Shown: piece by piece, positions 24,211-32,750 of the stretch
Numbering within the stretch: position 1 is the first letter of the stretch
How the letters are laid out: every line of letters starts with the position of its first letter
Assembly (NCBI RefSeq): GCF_002355655.1
Contig: NZ_AP017569.1
Span: 1,240,001-1,304,000, forward strand
DNA length: 64,000 nucleotides
Direction of reading: 5' to 3'
Source of the DNA: Halorubrum trapanicum
GTDB lineage: Archaea > Halobacteriota > Halobacteria > Halobacteriales > Haloferacaceae
Made by a program: the position numbers and the translations under genes
Notes under the pieces: model-generated
The model's input: only the letters and a program-made list of their open reading frames with translations
What the model was told of the DNA's origin: nothing
The model's database searches: none

Positions 24211-25314
24211 ATGACCAGTCTCTCGGAGGCGTACGGCGGACGGGGGCGCTCCGGGGTCGACCCGCGGCGGCTGTACCTCGGCGTGGGGTCGTTCGTCGCG
24301 GGCGCGTTACTCGTCGTCGCGGGGATCCTCGCGGCGGCCGAGGTGGCGGTGCCGGCCAGCTACTCCGCGGGCGCGGCCCGGGAGCTCGGCGGGAGCCTCG
24401 GCGGGGTCGGCGTCCCGCTCGTGTTGCTCGGCGTGATGGCCGTGCTGCCGGCCGACCGCAGCACCTACACCGCGGCGATCGTCGGCGCGGTCGTCATGGG
24501 GCTCGGCGTCGCGCTGTTCACGTACGCGTACCCGGAGCGGTGGGTCGGCGGGCCGCGCCCCGAGCTCCGGAACCTCACCCTCCACACCGCGGGCGTCTAC
24601 TTCCTCGGCGCCGCGACGACGCTGTGGAGCGTGTTCGTCGGCGTCGCGAACTTCAAGACCCGCAACGACCCCGGCGGCACCGTCTCGATGGAAGTGACCC
24701 ACAAGGGGGAGACGAAGGTGGTCGAGGTCCCCCGCGACCAGCTGGGGAGCCGCGGCGGCGTGGGCCTCCTCGGCGGCACCCCCGACGGCGACGTCGAGAC
24801 GCAGACGAACCGCCCGGACGACGCGAACCAGCCTGCGCGCGACGCGAACCAGTCCGCGCGCGACGCGAACCAGCCGGCGGATCGAGACGCCACCGGCGCG
24901 GCGGCCAGCTCCGGGACGACCGCCGGCACCGGTGCGTCGGGCCCCACCGGCGGCCGGTCGAGCGGCGCGGGAGGCACCGGCGCGGGCGGGCGGACGAGCG
25001 ACGCGGGCCGGTCCGGAACGGGCGGATCCCCCGCGCCCGGCTCGGCGGGCGTGAGCGACGGCGGCAGCGCAGACACCGACATCTCCTCGCCGCTCGACGA
25101 GGCGGGGCCGGAGGGCCCCGACTCGCCGTCAACGCCGGAGTCCGCGCCCTCGCCCGACTCGCCCGCCGCGCGCGACGGCCCGGGCGACACCTACTGCGGC
25201 AACTGCGCGAAGTTCGATTACGTCCGGACCGACGACGGCATGCGGCCCTACTGCGCGCACTACGACGAGCTGATGGACGACATGGAGGCGTGCGACTCCT
25301 GGACGCCGCGGTGA
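24211..25314 (+). CDS. Haloarchaeal membrane protein with C-terminal zinc-binding module (DUF7139-like)
   Basis: A 367-residue protein. Four membrane helices are visible in residues 20-150 (LGVGSFVAGALLVVAGILAA; LVLLGVMAVLP; AAIVGAVVMGLGVALF; GVYFLGAATTLWSVFVGVA). A long Gly/Ser/Asp-rich linker containing three DANQ(P/S)ARD-type repeats (about 206-230) leads to a C-terminal cysteine cluster (TYCGNCAKFDYVRTDDG then YCAHYDELMDDMEAC), likely one zinc site in the cytoplasm. Many haloarchaea have this protein; its function is unknown. It is convergent with the DUF373 gene. Confidence 0.8.
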   Translation: MTSLSEAYGGRGRSGVDPRRLYLGVGSFVAGALLVVAGILAAAEVAVPASYSAGAARELGGSLGGVGVPLVLLGVMAVLPADRSTYTAAIVGAVVMGLGVALFTYAYPERWVGGPRPELRNLTLHTAGVYFLGAATTLWSVFVGVANFKTRNDPGGTVSMEVTHKGETKVVEVPRDQLGSRGGVGLLGGTPDGDVETQTNRPDDANQPARDANQSARDANQPADRDATGAAASSGTTAGTGASGPTGGRSSGAGGTGAGGRTSDAGRSGTGGSPAPGSAGVSDGGSADTDISSPLDEAGPEGPDSPSTPESAPSPDSPAARDGPGDTYCGNCAKFDYVRTDDGMRPYCAHYDELMDDMEACDSWTPR

Positions 25315-25346
25315 GCGCCGTCCGCTCTTTTCCGCCGTTCCGCGTT

Positions 25347-26456
25347 TCAGACCGGTTCCGCCGACGGGAGCTGCGACTCCGCGACGGCGAACGCGAGCGT
25401 GCTCAACACGCCGATGAGCGTCCCGGCCGCGAGCGCCAGCGCCAGCTCCGAGAGACCCAGCGCCGTCACGCCGGGCGCGTCCGGGAGGAAAAAGCCGGAG
25501 ACGGCGAACAGCACGACGGCGATGGCGGCCACGTAGAAGGGGGCGTTGAGGTAGCGCCACCGGAACCGGCCGGCGAGGTACTCGTCGGTGATCTGTCCCA
25601 GGCTGGAGGTGACGCCGGCGACGCCGAGCCACTGGACGAACCCGTGGACGAACGCGGCGAGGGCGGTGCCGACGGCGAGCGAACTCCCCTGCGCGGTCCG
25701 GACGACGTCGACGGTGTCGACCCCCTGGACCCCGCCGACGACGACCAAGGCGAGCGCGACGACGTAGGTGACGAGCGTCACGCGGCCGGTGTACAGCACG
25801 TTGCGGACGCTCTCGGCGGCGCCGTCGACCGTGTCTTCCAGTCCCAGCCCGCGGAACAGCGAGTAGAGCCCGACCGCGCCCGAGAGGATCCCCAGCACGG
25901 CCGCGCCCGCGACGTCGAAGAGGTTGGCGACGACGACCAGCGGGTAGATGAGGAGGACGACGCCCAGCGGGATGAGGATCGTCCCGCGGGTCTCCGGGTC
26001 GGCGAGCACCTGTTTGATCGTGTAGTAGAGCGACTCGAGGTCCTGCGCCTGCCGGACGACGACCCGGCGCATCCCGTCGATCGGCATCCGCGACCGGATC
26101 ACGGGGAGGACGGACTCGTCTTGGGCGCCGTCGGTGATCACGACCGCGGACACCTCCTCGCCGGTCGACAGCTCGGCGAGCACGCGGTCGACCTCCTGGC
26201 CGACCGCGCGGTTCGCCTTCACGTCCGCGCCGTCGACGCCGGTGACGGCCGCGACCTCGACGGCCTCGCCCTCGGCGGCCAGCTCGTCGTGGACGTTGAC
26301 GCCCTGGAATAAGACGTTCACGTCGGAGTCCTCGGGGTCGGCGGTCGCGAGCGCGACCGCGGCCTCGGTGACGTCGTCGGCGCCGATGACGGGGGTGGGG
26401 ATCCCCGTCTTCCGGCCGAGGTCGTCGTCGAGGTCGACGCAGAGGACGAGCAGCAT
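25347..26456 (-). CDS. DUF373 family membrane protein
   Basis: A 369-residue archaeal protein. The N-terminal half (residues 1-150) is cytoplasmic and alternates strands and helices, starting MLLVLCVDLDDDLGRKTG. The C-terminal half has seven or so membrane helices (ILIPLGVVLLIYPLVVVANL; VVALALVVVGGVQG; AVVLFAVSGFF). The family is conserved across Euryarchaeota with no known biochemical activity. It is monocistronic or read with the lipoprotein gene upstream, about 90 nt away. Confidence 0.88.
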   Translation of the reverse strand: MLLVLCVDLDDDLGRKTGIPTPVIGADDVTEAAVALATADPEDSDVNVLFQGVNVHDELAAEGEAVEVAAVTGVDGADVKANRAVGQEVDRVLAELSTGEEVSAVVITDGAQDESVLPVIRSRMPIDGMRRVVVRQAQDLESLYYTIKQVLADPETRGTILIPLGVVLLIYPLVVVANLFDVAGAAVLGILSGAVGLYSLFRGLGLEDTVDGAAESVRNVLYTGRVTLVTYVVALALVVVGGVQGVDTVDVVRTAQGSSLAVGTALAAFVHGFVQWLGVAGVTSSLGQITDEYLAGRFRWRYLNAPFYVAAIAVVLFAVSGFFLPDAPGVTALGLSELALALAAGTLIGVLSTLAFAVAESQLPSAEPV

Positions 26457-26548
26457 CGTTCGAGGCTACGCGGGGGGACGGCATATGTTTTCGGCTCGGG
26501 TTGCGCCCGGCGAACCCGGCGACCGCGCCGGTCCGAACGCTCGCTCCG

Positions 26549-27268
26549 TCACTCCTCCTCGTTGGGCTCGTGTTCGAGCCCGTTCATCATCCGGCGGACG
26601 TTCTCGCCGTCGCTGAACGCGGCCGGATACGCCGCCAGCGGGAGGACGAAGTCGCTGCCGGCCTCGACCGGCTCGCCGATGTGAAGCTCCAGCTCGGTGG
26701 TCACGCCCGTTCCCTCGATCTCCGCGTCGGCCGTGTACACGACGACCTCGGCATCCGAACCGAGCACCTCCGTCGAGTACTCCGAGCCGCGTTCGAGGTC
26801 GCCGACGCCCTCGTAGCGGCTCAGGATGAGCTCGGCGCGCTCGCGGGTATCCATCTCGGCGATCGGGTTGAGCGCCCGCCCGAGCACCTCGATCTGCGGC
26901 GTCGTCACCGCGGCGAACACGGCGGCCTGGTAGCGCTCGCCGAACAGCTCGACGGCCTTGTCGTACTCGGCGACGGTGTTCGTCACGCGCACCTCGCGGG
27001 TCCGTCCGGCCACCTCCACCTCCCGAGCGATCACCTCGTCGGTCACCTCGTTGAGGTCGTACCCGCTCTCGTCGAGGGTCGCGTCGCCCACTGTCGCGGT
27101 ACCGGCGGCGAACTCCGCGGGCCCGTCGCCGGTCGCGACGTCGAGCGCGGTGCAGCCGGCGAGGCTTGCGAGGCCGACCGCGCCGCCGACGGCGAGCGCC
27201 CGGCGGCGCGTGACCGCGTCGCTCGGTGTCTCGTTCTCGGCGTCGTCGTCGGTCGGATCTCGGTCCAT
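26549..27268 (-). CDS. Tat lipoprotein (DUF6517-like)
   Basis: From the ATG at 27268 the product has 239 residues. A charged leader precedes a twin-arginine signal (TRRRALAVGGAVGLASLAGC) with a lipobox, so it should be exported folded and anchored by Cys at about residue 38. The mature part is a beta-rich domain with REVRVTNTVAEYDKAVELF in its centre. Haloarchaea commonly encode this lipoprotein; the function is unknown. It is transcribed toward DUF373. Confidence 0.82.
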   Translation of the reverse strand: MDRDPTDDDAENETPSDAVTRRRALAVGGAVGLASLAGCTALDVATGDGPAEFAAGTATVGDATLDESGYDLNEVTDEVIAREVEVAGRTREVRVTNTVAEYDKAVELFGERYQAAVFAAVTTPQIEVLGRALNPIAEMDTRERAELILSRYEGVGDLERGSEYSTEVLGSDAEVVVYTADAEIEGTGVTTELELHIGEPVEAGSDFVLPLAAYPAAFSDGENVRRMMNGLEHEPNEEE

Positions 27269-27489
27269 GCCCGCCACTGGCGGCGGCGGGGGTACATACT
27301 TTGTGTTCGGGCGAACGCCGCTGCGGGCGCCGCCGAGCGCTCGGTCGTCCGCGTGCGGACCTGTGGCCGCCGTCGTCCGGGCGCGGGCCGCGCGACCGCC
27401 GTCGTCCGAACACGTCGCCGTGACAACCGATCTCGCCCGACTCCGCGCTTCGCACGCTTTTTCACGTCGCGGCCGGTAGAAGGGGGTAG

Positions 27490-28485
27490 ATGATCTCCAA
27501 GGGCTGTGAACAGTGCGCCAAGGGCGGGAAGATGGTGCTTTTCGTCTACGGGTACTGCGACCAGCGGGACTGCTTCTACTGCCCCCTCGGAGAGAACCGG
27601 AAGAACGTCACCGACGTGTACGCCAACGAGCGGAAGGTCGAGTCCGACGAGGACGTGATCGAGGAGGCCAAGCGCATGAGCGCGCTCGGCACCTCGATCA
27701 CCGGCGGCGAGCCGCAGGAGGCGATGGCGAAGACGACCCGGTACCTCGAACTGCTGAAAGACGAGTTCGGCGAGGACCACCACACGCACCTCTACACCGG
27801 AATTACGGGCGGCCGCGAGAACATGCGGAAGCTCTCGGAGGCCGGCCTCGACGAGATCCGCTTCCACCCGCCCGTCGAGCTGTGGGGCGACATGCACGGC
27901 ACCGAGTGGGAGGAGATCCTCCATATCGCCCGTGAAGAGGGGCTCACGCCCGCCTTCGAGATCCCCGGAATTCGCGCGGAGCCGGAGTTCTTGGAGTTCT
28001 TAGACGAGGGCGCCGCGGAGTTCTGTAATATCAACGAGTTCGAGATGTCCGACGGGAACTACCGCCGGATGCAAGAGGAGGGGTTCGAGCTCCAGGAGGG
28101 GCACATGTCCGCGGTCGAGGGGTCGAAGGACGCCATCCTCGAAGAGATGGCGAGCCACGAGAAGGTGTACTTCTGCACCTCGGTGTTCAAAGACGCCGCC
28201 CAACACCGCAACCGCCTGAAGCGGATGGCGAAGAACATCCGTCGCGAGTTCGACGAGGTGACGGACGACGGGACCTTGGTCTACGGGAAGGCGTTCGCCG
28301 ACCGCGATCGCTTCGAGTCGCTCGGCGTCCCCGAGGAGTTCTACACGGTGAAGTCGGACCACGTCGAGGTCGCGTGGTGGCTCTTAGAGGAGATGGTCGA
28401 GGACGGTGACCTCGACGAGGGCGAGATCGTCGAGCAGTACCCGACCGTCGACGGCACCGTCGTCGAACGCACCCCGGTCGCCTGA
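27490..28485 (+). CDS. Radical SAM protein (COG2108-like) with unusual cysteine spacing
   Basis: A 331-residue protein. The iron-sulfur motif reads GYCDQRDCFYCPLGENRK, so cysteines are spaced CX4CX2C instead of the usual CX3CX2C. A GTSITGGEPQE stretch follows (GGE SAM-binding motif), then IRFHPPVELWGDMHG. An extra N-terminal pair, CEQCAKGG at residues 5-12, could bind a further metal. COG2108 proteins are archaeal and related to pyruvate-formate-lyase activases, with unknown reaction. The gene stands alone and is followed by a T-rich terminator-like region (28490-28520). The start is firm, with a promoter AT tract before it. Confidence 0.85.
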   Translation: MISKGCEQCAKGGKMVLFVYGYCDQRDCFYCPLGENRKNVTDVYANERKVESDEDVIEEAKRMSALGTSITGGEPQEAMAKTTRYLELLKDEFGEDHHTHLYTGITGGRENMRKLSEAGLDEIRFHPPVELWGDMHGTEWEEILHIAREEGLTPAFEIPGIRAEPEFLEFLDEGAAEFCNINEFEMSDGNYRRMQEEGFELQEGHMSAVEGSKDAILEEMASHEKVYFCTSVFKDAAQHRNRLKRMAKNIRREFDEVTDDGTLVYGKAFADRDRFESLGVPEEFYTVKSDHVEVAWWLLEEMVEDGDLDEGEIVEQYPTVDGTVVERTPVA

Positions 28486-28566
28486 AGCGGTCGTTTTCGG
28501 GTTTTGCGTCGACTTTTCGCTTACGTCCGATCGAATTACCACCGCGTCGCCACTGGTTTGCTGTGC

Positions 28567-28999
28567 GGTGGCGCGTGCCTGCGAGGCCGCGTTGCGGCCG
28601 AGCCGCGAGGGACCGGAGGTCCCTCTGGAAGCCGGCGCGAAGCGCCGGCGACAGCACCGCGCGAGGGACGCCGCGAACGCCCGGAGGGCGTGAGCGGCGA
28701 GGTTGGGGAGGTGTGAGGTGTGGTCGCCGTGCTGTGCGGGGTGGGACTCAAAGGGGCAGTCGCGAGGACGAAGCTCGGCGACGCAAGCACCGCAGGGAGC
28801 GAGTGAAACGAGCGACTGAGGAGCGCAGCGAGCCGCGCGAGTCCTCGCGACTGGGGCTTTGGAGGTGTTCGCTGCCGATCCACGGCCAGTCATTTATAAG
28901 CGAGCGGCTGGGGCTTTGTCGGTGTTCGCCGCCGATTCGCAGTCACCATTTTATAAGCGAGCGGCTAGGGATTTGGCGGCGTTCACCGTCGAGCAGTAG
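28567..28999 (+). repeat. Dispersed structured element, copy A (+): helices P1-P3 and three tail units
   Basis: The 582-bp gap between the radical SAM and rubredoxin-like genes is filled by this element. It begins GGTGGCGCGTGCC. Helix P1 is GGCCGC 28585-28590 with GCGGCC 28594-28599. P2 is CGCCGC 28669-28674 with GCGGCG 28694-28699, with an inner ACGCCC/GGGCGT. The conserved block GGGACTCAAAGGGGCAG (28743-28759) leads into P3, a 13-bp perfect long-range pairing of 28757-28769 with 28841-28853. Three tail units centred on 28852, 28909 and 28966 recur at exactly 57 bp, each of the last two preceded by TTTATAA. Extra hairpins occur between P1 and P2. No coding capacity is conserved. Confidence 0.7.
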
Positions 29000-29067
29000 T
29001 TGAATATCCTCCACGTGGCGTGCTATCTGCTCCCACACTTATAGGGGATCAGCGCGTACGGCCGCGT

Positions 29068-29364
29068 ATGGCTTCCGAAGAACCCGTCTTCGCGAACGTG
29101 AGCATCGGACAGGAGGTGTACAACGAGGACGGCGAGCGCCTCGGGTCGATCCGGGGGGTCGACGACGACGGCTTCTACGTCGCGTCGCCGTCGGACACGG
29201 ACACGCTGGCGCTCACTGACGCGCGCGACGTGTTCGGGACCGCGTACGTGATGTGGCGCTGCTGGGAGTGCGGCGAGATGGGCGAGATCGGCGACCAGCT
29301 CCCCGCGAACTGCCCGAACTGCGACGCGCCCCGCGAAGAGCTGTACTACTGGGCCGAGGACTGA
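29068..29364 (+). CDS. Rubredoxin-like zinc/iron protein (DUF7130-like)
   Basis: A 98-residue protein. The first 65 residues form a small PRC-barrel-like domain (VSIGQEVYNEDGERLGSIRG). It ends with a rubredoxin-type knuckle pair, MWRCWECGEMGEIGD and ANCPNCDAPREELYYW, giving four cysteines for one metal. Such proteins are widespread in haloarchaea; electron transfer or zinc binding are the options. The ATG at 29068 follows the tail of element A closely; an upstream ATG (29020) adds a non-conserved stretch. Confidence 0.82.
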   Translation: MASEEPVFANVSIGQEVYNEDGERLGSIRGVDDDGFYVASPSDTDTLALTDARDVFGTAYVMWRCWECGEMGEIGDQLPANCPNCDAPREELYYWAED

Positions 29365-29404
29365 GACGACGACGGCGGGAACCCCGCCTGTTCTCGTCGT
29401 TTAT

Positions 29405-29795
29405 TTATAAACGGCTAACCGCGTCGGCGCGGCGAACACCATCGAAGCCCCAGCCGCTCGGCCGTACGCTACTGGTGTTTATAAATATCTGATCGAGACG
29501 AACATCGTCGAAGCCCCAGCCGCGAGGCGGCCGCACACTCGCTGCGCTCCTCGGTCGCTCGTTTCACTCGCTCCCTGCGGTGTTGCCGGCGGCGGAGCCG
29601 CCGGCTTTCCGTGGCGCGTAGCGCCACGCTACTTACGTCGTCTGCGGCCGCCTCGCGGCTGCCCCTTCGAGTCCCGCCCCCGCACGGCGACCGCACCTCA
29701 CGCCTCCCCAGCCTCGCGGTTCGCGCTCTTCGAGCGCTCACCGCGTCCCTCGCACGTTCTCCTCGCGGCCTGTCGGCCGCTCGGAGGCGCGCGCC
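29405..29795 (-). repeat. Dispersed structured element, copy B (-): helices P1-P3 and two tail units
   Basis: Read on the minus strand it begins GGCGCGCGCC at 29795. P1 pairs + strand 29765-29770 with 29775-29780. P2 pairs CGCGGT 29715-29720 with ACCGCG 29740-29745, with an inner GCGCTC/GAGCGC. P3 is a perfect 19-bp pairing of 29643-29661 with 29517-29535. Between the P3 arms is an insertion with two strong hairpins (about 29583-29632). Tail units are centred on 29518 and 29452, with TTTATAA after each. It fills the gap between the rubredoxin-like gene and the TatA-like gene and points toward copy A. Confidence 0.7.
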
Positions 29796-29810
29796 GGCCG
29801 TTTCGGGCGC

Positions 29811-30095
29811 TTACGAGCTCTCCTCTTCCTCCTTGAGCTCGTCCGACTCGTCGCCGACCTGCTCGCGGAGGCGCTTGACCTCCGTCTCCAGTTCCGCGAT
29901 CCGGTCGTCGTCAGCCGTCTCGCTGTCCGCCGTCTCTGCGTCCGCCGTCTCGTCCTCGGCGCGCGTCGCGAGGTACACCACCGCGCCCGCGACGAGGACG
30001 AGCGGCACGCCGAACAGGAGGGCGGCGACGATCAGGATTATCAGGAGTTCGGGCCCGACGGGGATACCGCCGAACGCGGGGACCAGAGAGACCAT
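29811..30095 (-). CDS. Small membrane protein with coiled-coil tail (TatA-like N-terminus)
   Basis: A 94-residue protein. Residues 8-46 contain GGIPVGPELLIILIVAALLFG then a longer hydrophobic run (LVLVAGAVVYLATRA), and residues 62-90 form an acidic coiled coil (IAELETEVKRLREQVGDE). The GG-x-P-x-GPELLIIL start resembles TatA, but the amphipathic helix typical of TatA is replaced by the acidic coil, and the hydrophobic part is about twice as long. It could be a TatA paralogue or an unrelated membrane scaffold. Confidence 0.7.
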   Translation of the reverse strand: MVSLVPAFGGIPVGPELLIILIVAALLFGVPLVLVAGAVVYLATRAEDETADAETADSETADDDRIAELETEVKRLREQVGDESDELKEEEESS

Positions 30096-30155
30096 ACGCC
30101 GCCCACTCGGTCCGGCAACTAAAACGGTCGGGGCGACGAGCCGTCGCCCCTCGGC

Positions 30156-31484
30156 TCAGTCCGCGTCCACGAAGTCCCCGAGGTTCGCCTGAAGCCCGGC
30201 CGCCATCGTCGACTTCCGCCGGAGCCGGCCGAGGGAGACGGGGAGCTGGTCGGCGACGCCGCGGACCGCCTCGCCGAACGTCTCCGCGGCCCCGAACTCG
30301 CCCTCGAACGCGTTCCGGACCGCCTCCCGCACCTGCCAGACGCCGACCGGCCCCCAGTAGTCGTCGGAGACGTGGCGTAAGACGAGCGCCTTCGCCTGCC
30401 GCCCGCGGTCGTCGAGGTGCTCTAAGACGCCCAGCCGAGACGCGTAGTAGGCGCCCGCCGTCTCCTCGACGTAGCCGGTCCGCCCCTCGCGCCCCTCGCT
30501 CGCGGCCGCGAGGTACACCCCGGCCTCGGGGTCGGGGTTCCAGATCGAGCCGGGCGATTTCATCTCGACGAGCTCGTACTCCCACCGCCCCGGGACGAGG
30601 ATCACCCAGAACGCGTTGCCGAGGTACTCGTTGCGGTGGACCTCGATCCGGTCGACCGCGGGGTTGTCGCGGATCGAGCCGCGGAGGAACTGGCCGACCG
30701 TGTCGTCGACGGCCGTGATCGACCAGCGCGTCGGGACCAGGCGGCGGTTCTCGCCGCGCCCGAGCGCGCCAGCCGAGAGGATCGTGTTGATCTCGTACAC
30801 GTCGAACCCGCGGCGGTAGAGGTACGTCATCGCCCCCTCCGCGCGCCAGTCGTCGTCCTCCAAGGTCTTCTTCACCGGTCGCGGGACGTGCGGATTCTCG
30901 CCCAGGTCGGCAGAGCGGGCCGCCGCCCGCGGCCCGGTCGGCGTCTTGATGTCCTCCGTGCCGACCTCGAAGTCGAGGTCCGGGCGGCCGTCGAGCCCGA
31001 TCTCCACGTCGACCGGGCGGTCCGCGATGGCGACCTCCCGTTGAACGCCGAGCCAGCCGTCCCACGCGTCGTGGACGCTCTCGGCCGGGCCGCTCCCGCC
31101 GCCGACCGACTTCACCCCGCCGGTCGCACCGGCGTCCGCGACGTCGACGCCGCGCGTCGAGTTGAGCAGGCTCGTCCGACGGTCGAACACGTCGGAAATC
31201 GAGACGCCCTCGTCGTACCACGCCGCGGAGGTCTCGAACGCCGCCGCGCGCTCCTCGCGGCCGACCGGGGATAACAGTCCGGTCGAGACGTTCGGGTAGT
31301 CCGCGCGGCCGACGAAGATGGAGGGCGAGACGCTCCCGACGACGGCGTCGTCGGAGACGTGTTCGTCGAAGCGCCGCTCGAAGGAGTCGAGGTGGTCTAA
31401 GATTCCGTAGTCCTTCTCGGCGGCGAGGCGCCGCCGCTCGGCGCGCTCGTTCGCCTCGAACTCGATGAACTCGTCGAGCCGCAT
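30156..31484 (-). CDS. nreA: Archaeal DNA repair protein NreA
   Basis: A 442-residue protein with the Nre signature: PSIFVGRADYPNVSTGLLSP near residue 53, then a DVFDRRTSLLNSTRG stretch and a conserved WSITAVDDTVGQFLRG region in the second half. The C-terminus, QANLGDFVDAD, fits a PCNA-interacting (PIP) motif of QxxLxxF type. In Haloferax and other archaea Nre proteins act with PCNA in DNA damage repair. The N-terminal zinc-finger form (NreB) is absent, so this is the NreA class. Transcribed on the minus strand downstream of TFB. Confidence 0.9.
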   Translation of the reverse strand: MRLDEFIEFEANERAERRRLAAEKDYGILDHLDSFERRFDEHVSDDAVVGSVSPSIFVGRADYPNVSTGLLSPVGREERAAAFETSAAWYDEGVSISDVFDRRTSLLNSTRGVDVADAGATGGVKSVGGGSGPAESVHDAWDGWLGVQREVAIADRPVDVEIGLDGRPDLDFEVGTEDIKTPTGPRAAARSADLGENPHVPRPVKKTLEDDDWRAEGAMTYLYRRGFDVYEINTILSAGALGRGENRRLVPTRWSITAVDDTVGQFLRGSIRDNPAVDRIEVHRNEYLGNAFWVILVPGRWEYELVEMKSPGSIWNPDPEAGVYLAAASEGREGRTGYVEETAGAYYASRLGVLEHLDDRGRQAKALVLRHVSDDYWGPVGVWQVREAVRNAFEGEFGAAETFGEAVRGVADQLPVSLGRLRRKSTMAAGLQANLGDFVDAD

Positions 31485-31613
31485 TCGGATCGGCGTTGGC
31501 GGCGCGGCGGCTTGAACGTTTCCGGCGCGACGGGACGCGAAGCGCGGCGCGGAGACAACGGAGGAGAAGCCGAGGAAGACCGGAGGAAGGCAGGCCGTGA
31601 GAAGCCGACGCCC

Positions 31614-32609
31614 CTAGCTGTGGATGCCCATCGCCTCGATCTGCTCTTGGTACCGGTTGCGGATGGTGACCTCGGTGACCTGCGCGACGTCGGCGACCTC
31701 GCGCTGGGTCTTCTTCTCGTTGCAGAGCAGCGAGGCGGCGTAGATGGCGGCGGCGGCGTAGCCGGTGGGCGACTTCCCGGAGAGGAGACCCTGTTCGGCG
31801 GTCGTCTCGATGATCTCGTTGGCCTTCGACTGGACCTCCTCGGAGAGCTCCAGCTCCGAGGAGAACCGCGGGACGTACTTCTTCGGGTCGACCGGGCGCA
31901 TCTCCAACCCGAGCTCCTGGGAGATGTAGCGGTAGGTGCGACCGATCTCCTTGCGGTCGACGCGGGACACCTCGGAGATCTCCTCTAAGCTGCGCGGGAT
32001 CCCCTCCTTGCGGCAGGCGGCGTACAGCGCGGCCGTGGAGACGCCCTCGATGGAGCGGCCCCGGATGAGGTCCTCGTTGAGCGCGCGTCGGTAGATGACG
32101 GACGCGACCTCGCGTACCGAGCGCGGGACGCCGAGCGCCGAGGCCATCCGGTCGATCTCCGAGAGCGCGAACTGGAGGTTGCGCTCGCCGGCGTCTTTCG
32201 TCCGGATGCGCTCCTGCCACTTGCGGAGGCGGTGCATCTGCGACCGCTTCTTCGAGGAGATTGACCGACCGTAGGCGTCCTTGTCCTTCCAGTCGATCGT
32301 CGTCGTCAGCCCCTTGTCGTGCATCGTCTTCGTCGTCGGGGCGCCGACGCGCGACTTCTCCTGCCGCTCCGAGTGGTTGAACGCGCGCCACTCCGGGCCG
32401 GGATCGATCTGCTCGTCCTCGATGATCATCCCCGTCTCCTCGTGTATCAGCTCCCCGTCGGCCGTCCGGGTGAGGTCCTCCGGATCGAAGTCCTCCGGGT
32501 CCAGCTCGTCGATGTCCTCGACCTCCTCGACGTCGATCTCGTCTTCCTCGGCGTCTTCGTCCCCCACGCGCTGCCGGTCGTGATCCCGTTGCCGGGTGGG
32601 CCGTGTCAT
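31614..32609 (-). CDS. tfb: Transcription initiation factor IIB (TFB) lacking zinc-ribbon cysteines
   Basis: A 331-residue protein. Two cyclin folds fill residues 130-325 ([40 protein letters not shown]), ending with an HTH ([20 protein letters not shown]). The B-finger/linker region is intact ([15 protein letters not shown] to [15 protein letters not shown]). The N-terminal zinc ribbon position (about residues 25-70) has no cysteine; it is very acidic ([20 protein letters not shown]). It recruits RNA polymerase to TBP-bound promoters. Haloarchaea encode several TFBs, and this acidic-ribbon form is one of the paralogues. Confidence 0.9.
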   Translation of the reverse strand: MTRPTRQRDHDRQRVGDEDAEEDEIDVEEVEDIDELDPEDFDPEDLTRTADGELIHEETGMIIEDEQIDPGPEWRAFNHSERQEKSRVGAPTTKTMHDKGLTTTIDWKDKDAYGRSISSKKRSQMHRLRKWQERIRTKDAGERNLQFALSEIDRMASALGVPRSVREVASVIYRRALNEDLIRGRSIEGVSTAALYAACRKEGIPRSLEEISEVSRVDRKEIGRTYRYISQELGLEMRPVDPKKYVPRFSSELELSEEVQSKANEIIETTAEQGLLSGKSPTGYAAAAIYAASLLCNEKKTQREVADVAQVTEVTIRNRYQEQIEAMGIHS

Positions 32610-32750
32610 CGCATTTATATAGTATCCAAACGGTTTAACTTAAAAGTTCGTTACTATGCGGGAGAGTACCACGGATGGAGCGCTCCCGGTCGGTCTCGTG
32701 CGGACAGCGGACGGACAGCCCTTTGTTCGCCGGGCGCGGAGCCCGGACGA

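Noticed and set aside
28852-28999. A repeat protein encoded by the tail units (19-residue period)
   Set aside because: Steps are multiples of three, but frames differ between copies A, B, C and D, and stops occur in B and D, so coding is not conserved.
28840-29000. A CRISPR array from the 57-bp spaced repeats
   Set aside because: Units are few, diverged, include a constant TTTATAA in the spacer, and there are no cas genes; they are attached to the structured element.
29911-32391. An 826-codon minus-strand frame across NreA and TFB
   Set aside because: It is in the wrong frame of two recognised genes on the same strand and is Arg/Pro-rich without motifs.
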